NCBI GenBank assembly: GCA_963575745.1
Contig: CAUYUJ010015496.1
Location: 73,501-137,500, forward strand
Origin: Prorocentrum cordatum
Taxonomy: Eukaryota > Sar > Dinophyceae > Prorocentrales > Prorocentraceae
Direction: 5' to 3'
DNA: 64,000 nucleotides
Shown: one piece after another, positions 55,992-64,000 of the stretch
How positions within the stretch are numbered: the stretch's first letter is position 1
How the letters are laid out: every line of letters begins with the position of its first letter
Program-made: the position numbers and the translations under genes
The notes under the pieces: generated by a model
The model's database searches: none
Told to the model about the DNA's origin: nothing
What the model saw: only the letters and a program-made list of their open reading frames with translations

Positions 55992-56819
55992 TTACCCCAG
56001 ATCGGCCCACACCTTCCACAGCTCTGCGAGCAGCTCTGGCGGCGCAACACGCGCTTCCTCCCACTCCCACACCCCTGCCGCTTGGCGATGGCCCACCGCA
56101 CAGCGAGTGCACGGAAGTCGGCTTCGCGCAGCGCGCGGACAGGTGCAAGGAGGTCGCTCGGAAGAACGTGAACGGAGGGCGCCTGGCCTTTCTTCCCAAT
56201 GACGCCCTCTATGGTGGAACCCGCCGACGACCTCGCGCCGCGCCCCCTCACGCATGAACCCGCTTCGGCCCCGTCCGCTGACCTCGAGCCGATGTCCGCA
56301 GGCGCCGGCAGACCCTCCCACGACACGCACTCCAGTCGCCTGTAATGGCCTCGAACAAACGCTGCCCGCGACGCCACCGATGGCGATGAGCGCGATCGCC
56401 TGGGAAGTTCCCGCTGGCAACGCCCACTTGTCCACGCTGAAGACTGCGCGGCGGCATCCATCCTGCGCGCCCACACGCCAGGCGATCCCCCCTTTGCAGC
56501 CTGCGCACCCACATAAGAGCATCAATTCCAAAACGCTCAGCTGATACCCTTCCGTCGCCGCGGTGCCCACGTATGCCGGATTCTCAAACGGCTCGCGCAG
56601 CAGCACGCCCACGCCAGCGCCTTCCGGCGCGAACCGCCGATCCCCCTCGACCACTTCGCCCAACCGAAACGCTTGGGCGACATCAGCCTCTCTCTCCCAA
56701 GTCTGGTATCGCCCCTTCCACGACTTCCAGGAAACGGCCAAAGAAGCCCCCCTTCGTTGATCGATCTCGTCCAGGATGGCGCCACAATGGCCCCAAGATG
56801 GCAGCCTCCGAGAACACAC
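55992..56819 (-). pseudogene. hypothetical protein remnant, 275 codons
   Basis: The minus strand reads READVAQAFRLGEVVEGDRR, GVLLREPFENPAYVGTAATE, GYQLSVLELMLLCGCAGCKG and ALPAGTSQAIALIAIGGVAG, well-mixed composition and probably genuine coding. Near 56200 the sense passes to the next frame (SVHVLPSDLLAPVRALREAD, FRALAVRWAIAKRQGC). Together with 55614-55880, 54893-55684 and 53475-54706 it forms about 3.3 kb of one-directional, frame-broken coding text: one large decayed gene or element. No domain recognised. Confidence 0.4.
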
Positions 56820-56929
56820 ACGAAGCTACAAAAAGGCCCATCCCAGAGGTCCACATGCCTCCAGGTGCTTCACACCTGCCTCGTCGCCGCGCCCAGCCAC
56901 AGCGACGAGGACAGCCCCCAAAAGACAAC

Positions 56930-57243
56930 GTCTGCACCATCAATGTGACACTAGAAACTCGCGTCCCCGAAAGTGTCGCCCCAGCAAAGCCAACCTTGGA
57001 ACGCTTCTTTGGGGTCGGCGACAGAGGCGGAAGCCTTTCGGATGAAGGGGGCAACAACGATGAAACGGACTCGCATCCAGAAAAGTGGGCAGCGCTGGGG
57101 CGAAAGCGCCATTGTGAACGACAGGAGCAAAATGCCGATCCGACAATGAGGCCCACGCTACAGCGGGAACGCTATTTGGAAGCACCAAAAAAAAAACGGA
57201 TTGCAAAACCATGCGAAAAATACAATGCTGGACATCATGTGTA
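56930..57243 (+). CDS. possible exon, basic C-terminus
   Basis: The plus strand reads TINVTLETRVPESVAPAKPT, then acidic and Lys/Arg-rich segments ending KKKRIAKPCEKYNAGHHV and TGA. KKKRIAK could act as a nuclear signal. The opposite strand is also open. Weak support. Confidence 0.2.
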
Positions 57244-57344
57244 AAGCAAGCAGTACGCGCAAAGGGTCGAACATCTTCCAGACAGAGTCAGAGGAGAGGG
57301 GAGAGTAGCACTCAGGATGTGATGCTAGAGTAGGGACGGGCCCC

Positions 57345-57698
57345 ACCCTCGTCTTCCTCCACGCTCCTCCTCATCATCCTTCCTCCCTCCTCCCTCCCTC
57401 CTCCCTCGCTCCTCCTCCTCTCCATTCCCCTGTCGTCATCGACCTCCTTCTCCTCCTCCTCCTCCTCCTCCTCCTCCTCCTCCTCCTCCTTCACCCTCCC
57501 CGGCCCCCGCCCCCCGACGGCGATCACGACGACGAGGACGATGCAGCGGGCAATTATAATTCGACTCCCGCCTGGACGTGTCCTGGGATGCGTTCTGGCC
57601 AGCTTGTCGAGGCAGATCCAGCCGTGGCGACGAGAGGCCCTCCTGAAGACCCGAAGAAGGCATAAAACGCACAAAGACATCAGACCTCTCGAATCTTG

Positions 57699-57734
<36 letters not shown>

Positions 57735-57985
57735 AACGACGACGACGACGACCACGACCGACCCGCCCTGGCTCCTGGAGCGTGAGCGAGGGCCGGGACC
57801 TCCGCACGTCCGCGAAGCACGCCAGGGGGTAGGCCACGGAGGTCACCACCAGCTTCCTGGCTCCCCCCCCCCTCCGCTTCCTGCCCCTCCACCACCACCA
57901 CCACCACCTTCCCTCCCTCCTCCTCCTCCTCCTCGTCCTCCTCCTTCCTCCACCTCCTCCTCCTCTTCCTCCTCCTCGACATCAG
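57345..57985. repeat. CTC/TCC and GAC tracts
   Basis: CCTCCCTCCTC then pure CTC at 57450-57490; GAC run at 57700-57750; CACCAC and CTCCTC at 57890-57985. The GC-rich 57500-57690 between them contains one copy of the GAGGCGGATCCAGCCGTGG-type element. Confidence 0.9.
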
Positions 57986-57989
57986 ATCT

Positions 57990-58390
57990 GGCATTCTAAA
58001 TAACATCTCGTCGTCGCACCCCTAGATGTGTGAGAAGGACGGGCTTGGCGTCCCGCCTGATACTTCCTCACCACCGATGACCCTGAAACTTGAAAGTTGC
58101 AATAGGTACAAAGATGGATGGGGGGTCGTTTCCAAAGAGGAGATATCGCCTCAGCGCCGCTCACATTGGTCTTGAAATCTTGCAACGGATACAAGGATGG
58201 AGGTGGTCGTTTGCAAAATGGAGCTATCGCCTTAGCACCGCGCACATTCGTTTCAAGTTCACGGCAGTCGCAAAGATGGATGAGGTGGTTTTCAAAATGA
58301 GGCCGTCGCCGCAACGCCGAGCGCAGTCGTTTAAAAAAAGATTGAGAGGGGTCGTTTGCAAAAATGGAGCTGGCTCCTGAGCACCACGCA
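57990..58390 (+). repeat. composite repeat, copy 1
   Basis: Starts with CTCGTCGTCGCACCCC ... CTTGAAAGTTGCA, then about four ~84-bp units of the form GATGGAGGGCGGGTCGTTTT / CAAAATG / GCCTCAGCGCCGCGCACATT / CGTTTCAAA. Most diverged of the four copies. Other copies: 61230-61880, 61945-62270, 63405-63735. Confidence 0.75.
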
Positions 58391-58422
58391 CGTCCGTCTT
58401 ACAAAAAGCAACAGTTACAAGG

Positions 58423-58700
58423 ATGTCAGCGGATTCCTTACCCAAGGGATTGTTTTTCTCTAGCCTTCCCTACATTAGCAGCAGAAACTTGAGCATATAT
58501 AACAGTTGCCCGTATGCAGGACGATTCCTCTTCAATGGGGCTCGCGCTCGAGACTGCCTCGAAGTTGAGGTAATTGAGCGGTCCTTTTCCAAAAAGGAAA
58601 TTGTCATCGAAAACCTTGTTAATTGTATGATCATGCATCATGCCCTTTTCGCATCCCGTATGAAGTCATTAAGCAGATGGCAGAAATATGCGCTGTAACT
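58423..58700 (+). CDS. small ORF, 91 aa, unsupported function
   Basis: Reads MSADSLPKGLFFSSLPYISS ... RMKSLSRWQKYAL. It lies in less GC-rich unique sequence between a composite-repeat copy and a GC-rich island. No domain, no conserved context. Confidence 0.2.
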
Positions 58701-58987
58701 CCTGTTTGAAAACGGGACTCTCCAGCCGTCTAGGGCGAGTCAGGCACCGCTTAACGCGTTTCGTCAGGGCGCAGCTTCTGGAAAGCAACCTGAAGCCCGA
58801 AAGCCTGCATGAAGGCATCCAGCAACCAACACAAAGCCTTCGATCCTCGACCCCGGCTCTCCTGCCCAGCCCCTGTCCGTTCAAAATCGGTACCGACCCC
58901 TCCCGGGGTTCATCATGGACCGTTCTCCGAGGCGGATCCAGCCGCGGAGACGAGAAACTCGCCAGGGAGAGCCCAGGTCGTCTCCGA
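58701..58987. other. unique sequence, no gene assigned
   Basis: Both strands are open; nothing recognisable apart from the dispersed element ending at 58954. Confidence 0.35.
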
Positions 58988-59215
58988 CTAGCCCGAGGGA
59001 CGCCGGCGACGGGCGACGACGGCAGTCCTGCGGAGCACGACTGCGTGCTCCAGCTGCGCCAGCAGCGGCAGCGCCGCGGAAGCTGCCGCCCACAGCGCCG
59101 CCAGCGCCACGAGCGCGCAGGCGCCCAAGAGGAGCGCGCGCCTCGCGCGGGCACCGTCGCCGCCGCCGGCGGCCGCCCAGGTCGACATCGGCGGCGACGG
59201 CGGCGGTCGGCACAA
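58988..59215 (-). CDS. possible exon with a membrane anchor
   Basis: The minus strand reads ARARRALLLGACALVALAAL, WAAASAALPLLAQLEHAVVL, RRTAVVARRRR: a basic segment then about 30 hydrophobic residues, as in a signal anchor. A similar basic-then-hydrophobic reading occurs at about 60430-60560 (VELALAVCAAAACALAAW). GC-rich composition can mimic this, so support is weak. Confidence 0.25.
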   Translation of the reverse strand: MCRPPPSPPMSTWAAAGGGDGARARRALLLGACALVALAALWAAASAALPLLAQLEHAVVLRRTAVVARRRRPSG

Positions 59216-61229
59216 GCGGCGTCGCGGCGTCGTCGGTTGGGGTCGCCCGCGCAGTCGCCGTCGACGTCGTCGTCGGGGGATGGGGGGGCGAGCAGAAAAG
59301 CAAGGGGGAGAAACTGAAACGGGGAGGGACGGAGCGAGGGAGGGACGGGGAGAATCCCGATCCGAAACCAGCTCATCGAGTTCTGATCATCTCAGCAGAA
59401 GATGGGGGGAACAAAGGAGGGAGGAAAGAAGAAGTTTGAAAATATACGCAGCACTGCGTGCAGAGGCAAGAGAAAAGGGGGGAGGAGGGAAAAAGCAATC
59501 TAGCAGCTGGAAGATCCAAGTCCGAGCTGCGAAGTGCTTCCGCTGCAGTCACCACTCGCTCGCGCTCCCAAGCAGCCGATCAGGCCGTCTTCAGCGGGCA
59601 TGCATGGCTAGGAAACGTGCCATCCCAAAATTCTGGCCAAACTTGATCGGCACTTCTTGGGAGGGGCCGAGCAACATACGGCAAGCTGGCGGCCATCAAC
59701 AGTGGCTCTGCGTCCACAGTGGTGGCAAACCAACATGCAACGACGGCCCCAGAACCCGAGACGATGGGAGTCCTGAGGCACAAGACCACACACCTCCACG
59801 GGCCCAGGGGCCGCCCCCGTCGTCGCAGTCGACGTCGCAGCCACTGTCGCCGTCGATGCCGTCGCAGCCGCCTCCGTGGTCGTCGCCGCCGTCGCCGCCT
59901 CTGCAGACGCCGCCGCCGCCTCGCCGTCCTGCGTCGGAGGAGGGCCAGTTGAGACAACAGCGGCTCTCCCGCCTGGCCCAAGTCCGCTCAGAATTGGCCC
60001 CTGGACCCCTTTCGGGGTCCATCCTGATCTGTGCTTCGAGGCGGAGCCAGCCGTGGCGACGATAAGCCTCCAGGAGGCCCGTCTCCGATTCCGTCGCTAC
60101 CGTCGCCGTCGCCACTGGCAAGATCAGTAGGCATCGAATCGGGAAGTCGGATCGAATCGGAACGTGTGTCGAAGCAGGCCGCATCGGCACGGAGTTGGAA
60201 TCGAGTCGGCTCGGCCGTGCCAGGCTGCATAACAGCCCCCTGCAAGCATGACGCCGCATCGGACCGTCAGACTAGCGGAATCGAATCGAACTGGGCCAGC
60301 CAAAATCGGCATCGAACCGGATCGAGTTGGTCGGTCGCCAAATCTGAATCGAATCGGCTCGTATCAAAATGGACCCTGGCCGCTGGTGCCGCCGCACGTC
60401 CCGAGGCGCCTCGACCACAGCCCCGGCAGCAGCCCCGCCGCGGCCTGCCGCAGCCGCGCCGCGGCGCCGCAGCAGGCGCTCGGCGACCGCCACGCCGCCA
60501 GCGCGCAGGCCGCCGCCGCGCACACGGCCAGCGCCAGCTCCACGGGGAGATGCCTCAACGCCAGGCGACGGCGGCGACGGCGGTCGCCGGCACGAAGACG
60601 ACGGCGGCGACGGCGACGACGACACCGGCGGCGGCGGCGGCGGTGGCGAAGACTACTGCGCCGAACAATACGAAGGCGATGACAACGGCGACGATGAGGA
60701 CGACGACGACGAGGAAGTGACGGACGCATTCAGTCGTGCAACACGCACACGTCAGCTCAAGGCCTTCAGGGCGCGAAAGGGACGCCCCGCAAGCTAGCAT
60801 CAGCACAGTCGCTGGCATCAGCATCCTGGCGCCTTCTGGATGGGGCCACAGAAGATAGGATCGGGTAATCGCGCCGCTTCGCCGATGCATCAGAGATGCA
60901 TCCGCCAAGCTGGGATGATGGTGCGGATCAAGCGATACCGACACCACTACTCCAGGAACCTCTCACGGGGTACGTTCTGACAAAGATTCCGATCGAATCC
61001 AGCCCCTACCGGGATACGTTCTGACCAATATTTCGAATGGAATCCAGCCGTGGCAACCAGGGTCGGGTATCGATATGGGTATGTTTTCAAACTCTGACCA
61101 TCACCGATGCATCCGACGCGGCGCGCTTCTCCACCCCCACGTGCTCCAGCGCCATTTGAGCGGCCTGGAGCATCCACATTTGTAAGATCCATCCAGCCCT
61201 ACATGCGTGAGGCCATGGGCGCAGCAAGC
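59216..61229. other. GC-rich island with GAC/GTC and GAATCG repeats, no gene assigned
   Basis: Includes CGTCGTCG (59250-59275), CGCCGCCGTCGCC (59870-59930), ATCGAATCGG-type repeats (60130-60370) and GACGGCGGCGACGG (60560-60720). One minus-strand piece (59600-59750; RCMLVCHHCGRRATVDGRQL) has paired Cys but no recognisable family. Confidence 0.35.
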
Positions 61230-61880
61230 TCGTCCTCCTCCTTTTCCTCCTCCTCCTCCTCCTCCTCCTCCTTCTCCCCCATCCCTTTCCTTTGTGAATA
61301 GCTTCTCCTGTCGCACCCCCGGACGTGTCGGTAGGATGGGCTGGGCGTTTCGCCTGAGATTTCTTCATCATGATCCTGAAGCTTGAAATTTGCAGCGATT
61401 TCACGGATGGAGGGCGGGTGGCTTTCAAAATGTGGTTATCGTCTATGCGCTGCGCACAGTCGTCGTGAAAGATCGCAACAGCTTCGAGGATGGAGGGCGG
61501 GTCCTGTTCAAAATGTGGCTCTCGCCTCAGCGCCGCGCGCATTCAAGTCGAAAGCTTGGACTAGCTTCACGGATTGAGGGCGGGTCGTTTTCAAAAGCTG
61601 ACTCCCGCCTCAGCGCCGCGCAAATTCGTTTCAAAATGCTGCAACAGGTTCAAGAATGTGCGGGGTAGTTGTCTGGCACGATATAGGACTATCAGGACTC
61701 AACGGTCGCATCACTTCAAGGTGCTGAAATCCCAGGAATCGTGTTCTGGCACGGATTAGGATTGCCAGGACGCGACAGTCCCGTTGATTCGCAGGCTTGA
61801 AATTCCAGGGATGGTGTTCTAGCGCGATTGAGGATTCTAAAACGGTTATTTTTCAGTGGGGCACTTCCAGGAATAATAAC
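61230..61880 (+). repeat. composite repeat, copy 2 (most complete)
   Basis: CTC run, GTCGCACCCC ... GGATGGGCTG ... TTTCTTCATCATGATCC, then about four ~84-bp units (GATGGAGGGCGGGT ... CAGCGCCGCGC). A second module follows with three 74-bp units beginning CTGGCACGAT or a variant at 61672, 61746 and 61820. It ends AACGGTTATTTTTCAGTGGG. Confidence 0.85.
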
Positions 61881-61944
61881 TCCTTGTAGGGGCCTCTGAA
61901 GGGGGAACTTGGAGGGAGAGTATCTTGTGACATCGCAAAAACGT

Positions 61945-62270
61945 TACACCAGTCCTCCTCCTCCTCCTCCTCCTCCTCCTCCTCCTCCCCCATCCGTTTT
62001 CTTTGTGAATAGCTCCTCCTGTCGCACCCCCGTGTCGGTAGGATGGGCTGAGCATTTCACCTGAGATTTCTTCACCATGATCATGAAGCGTGAAAGTTGC
62101 AACGATTTCACGGATGGAGGGCGGGTGGCTTTCAAAATGTGGTGATCGTCTATGCGCTGCGCACATTCGTCGTGAAAGTTCGCAACAGTTTCGAGGATGG
62201 AGGGCGGGTCCTGTTCAAAATGTGGCTCTCGCCTCCGCGCTGCGCGCATTCAAATCAAAAGCTTGGAATC
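61945..62270 (+). repeat. composite repeat, copy 3 (left part)
   Basis: About 325 bp closely matching 61245-61565, from the CTC run through the second ~84-bp unit to AAAGCTTGGA. The copy then stops; the 74-bp module is absent. Confidence 0.9.
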
Positions 62271-62398
62271 GGAGGTTGGGGGGTGAGATCGCACTGGAAC
62301 GGACACCCCAACCGGGAAATCGTCTCGTTCCGTTCGTGTCGTGCGTGCGGGCGAGGCGAAGATGCGTGGGCGCGCGACAGGAATGAACACGCCGTGCC

Positions 62399-62735
62399 TA
62401 GGGCGATGTCAAGACAAATGTTGCTCCCCAATCCGTCCGTCCGTCCGTCCGGCGGTGGCCCTAGCGGTGTGCCGCGGTGTCCCGTGGTGTCCTGTGGTGT
62501 CCCGTGGTGTCCGCCGCTGCTAGGGCGAAGTCAAGACAAATGTTGATCCCCCCTCTGTCCGTCCGCCCGCCCGTCCGTCCCGCGGTGGCCCTAGCGGAAT
62601 CCCGCGGTGTCCCGTGGTGTGGCGTGGTGTCCCGTGGTGTCCGCCGTTGCTAGGGCGAAGTCAAGACACATGATCCTCCCCCGCCCGCCCGTCCGTCCGT
62701 CTGGCGGTGGCTCGCGGTGTCCCGCGGTGTCCCGT
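62399..62735 (+). repeat. 122-130 bp repeat with GTCC runs, three units
   Basis: TAGGGCGA(A/T)GTCAAGACA starts at 62399, 62521 and 62651. Each unit continues with a CCGTCCGTCC run, GCGGTGGCCCTAGCGG and several GGTGTCCCGT decamers. Confidence 0.9.
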
Positions 62736-63345
62736 GGTGTCCCGTTGAATGCGATCGATAGTGGGATCGATAGTGAGATCGATATTGAGATCGATGTGGT
62801 GCCCCGAAGTGTCCCGTGGAGTCCCGTGGTGTCCCAAAAAGTGAGATCGATAATGAGATCGACAGGTGTCCCGTGGTGCCCCGTGGTGTCCCGCAGAGTG
62901 AGATCGATAGTGAGATCGATAGTGAGATCGATAGTGAGATCGATGTGGTGTCCCGAGGTGTCCCGTGGTGTCCCGTGGTGCCCCGTGGTGTCCCGCAGAG
63001 TGAGATCGATAGTGAGATCGATAGTGAGATCGATAGTGAGATCGATGTGGTGTCCCGAGGTGTCCCGTGGTGTCCCGTGGTGTCCAATGGTGTCCTATGA
63101 TGTCCCATGGTGTCCCGTTGAATGAGATCGATAGTGAGATCGCTAGTGAGACCGATAGTGAGATCGAGAGGTGTCCCGCGGTGTCCCGTGGTGTCCCGTG
63201 GTGGCCAATGGTGTCCCGTGGTGTTCCGTTGAGTAAGATCGATAGTGAGATCGATAGTGAGATCGACAAGTGTCCCGTGGTGTCCCGTAGTGTCCCGTGG
63301 TGTCCCGTTGAATGAGAGCGATAGTGAGATCGATTGAGTCAGATG
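62736..63345 (+). repeat. alternating GATCGATAGTGA 12-mers and GTGTCCCGTG 10-mers
   Basis: Blocks of two to four GATCGATAGTGA units alternate at least five times with blocks of three to six GTGTCCCGTG units, joined by CCGCAGAGTGA or CCGTTGAATGA. Two successive super-units (62890-62990 and 62998-63110) are almost identical. Confidence 0.95.
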
Positions 63346-63404
63346 TTGGCTCCCCCCCCTTCTCCCCCCCCCCACAACCTCCTTATCACCCGAAAGGTGG
63401 TCGT

Positions 63405-63735
63405 ATAGGTAGCTTCACCGATTGAGGGCGGGACGCTTTCGAAACTGACGCTCGCTTCAGCGCTGCGCACATTCGTCTCAAAATGCTTTAGCAGTTTCAA
63501 GAATTCGTGGGGATGAAATCCAAAGAACGGTGTTCTCGCGGATCTAGGACTGTCAGGACTCAACTGTCGCTTCACTCCAAAGTGCGAAATCCCAGGAATT
63601 GTAGTCTGGCGCGATTTAAAATTGTCAGGACGAGACAGTCACGTTGCTTCGCATACTTGAAGTCCCAGGAATGTTTTTCTAGCGCGATAGAGGATTCTCA
63701 AACGGTTGTTTTTCAGAGGGGCACTTCCAGACACC
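63405..63735 (+). repeat. composite repeat, copy 4 (right part)
   Basis: One ~84-bp unit (GATTGAGGGCGGGACGCTTT ... GCGCTGCGCACATTCGTCTC) followed by the 74-bp module (GGATCTAGGACTGTCAGGAC ... GGTTGTTTTTCAGAGGGGCA), clearly matching 61580-61870. Confidence 0.85.
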
Positions 63736-64000
63736 TAGAATGGGGGGAAACGATTAAAAAAACTTTCTGGGGCGGACGATTAAAAAAATGTTTCGCGGGC
63801 CTCCTCGCCCCCGCAATAGCGGGGGGGGCAGGGCAGGCAGACGGGGGGCTGACAATTCCGGGTTGCCTGGAAGGCCAGGGGGGGGGGGACGAGATGGCGA
63901 TCCAGGGCGCGCGGGCCAGGGGGGGTGGACGGGGTGATTTTTCAGGGCGAGCTCGTCCTCCTCCTCCGCCGCCTCCTCCTCGTCCCCCTCCTCCTCCTCC
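63736..64000. other. G-rich sequence ending in CTCC tract, no gene
   Basis: GATTAAAAAAA doublet near 63750-63790, several G runs (63820-63930) and a CTCCTCCTC tract reaching the end of the window. Confidence 0.6.

Larger units (their letters stand above)
57607..60063 (+). repeat. dispersed GAGGCGGATCCAGCCGTGG element, three copies
   Basis: Copies at 57607-57634, 58904-58954 and 60012-60063. The last two also share an upstream CGGGGTCCATCxTGxxC stretch. All are in the same orientation beside GAC/GGC-rich DNA. A fainter echo (GGAATCCAGCCGTGGCAACC) lies at 61031. Confidence 0.6.

Overview
This window looks like nuclear DNA of a dinoflagellate; the genus cannot be fixed from sequence alone. The evidence is indirect but consistent. 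Most of the 64 kb is simple-sequence or satellite DNA, and the recognisable coding pieces are sparse, GC-rich and mostly on the minus strand. One gene carries RCC1-type repeats of the degenerate kind common in dinoflagellates, apparently split by an intron with GA-AG borders inside a direct repeat. The best-defined mobile element is a decayed DIRS-like (tyrosine-recombinase) retroelement. No bacterial operon, rRNA, tRNA or CRISPR array was seen.

Layout. 0.1-1.9 kb: frame-broken minus-strand protein remains (Cys cluster plus coiled coil; acidic Ser/Asp-rich piece). 2-8 kb: GGA, CA, CTC and heptamer repeats and the first block of a CCCAAGACGG-type repeat family. 8.3-9.5 kb: a minus-strand protein remnant broken by a 14-bp tandem duplication. 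10-20.3 kb: CAT, GAC and GGC microsatellites, a 56-bp minisatellite, an ATGCT pentamer array and a few weak coding-like stretches. 20.4-29.6 kb: two large CAT/CAG blocks with a recurring CATCCCGTC punctuation, flanking a 3.5-kb island that holds two arrays of one 32-bp minisatellite, a 0.7-kb foldback element, a 13-bp array and a ~270-bp satellite. 31-36 kb: inverted-orientation CCAAGA family, a cluster of palindromic hairpins and a paired TA/GC-hairpin module. 36.4-38.4 kb: 73-bp and 21-bp satellites.

38.8-43.4 kb (all minus strand) is the most gene-like stretch. In transcriptional order it holds a dUTPase remnant, a reverse transcriptase remnant with a damaged YxDD motif, an RNase H domain and a tyrosine recombinase remnant. 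The last three form a DIRS-like element in the usual order; whether the dUTPase belongs to it is open. 43.4-47.6 kb holds further minus-strand coding-like debris, including a LINE-like CCHC knuckle and a possible membrane-protein last exon.

48.2-52.5 kb contains an RCC1-like gene on the minus strand, with seven repeats over at least three exons, its long gap filled by CCAAGA repeats and a minisatellite. 53.5-57 kb has unassigned minus-strand protein remnants. 57-64 kb is mostly a new composite repeat (an ~84-bp module plus a 74-bp module, four copies), alternating 12-bp/10-bp satellite DNA and GC-rich islands. The few genes do not form a pathway: they are retroelement remains plus one repeat protein in satellite-rich DNA.
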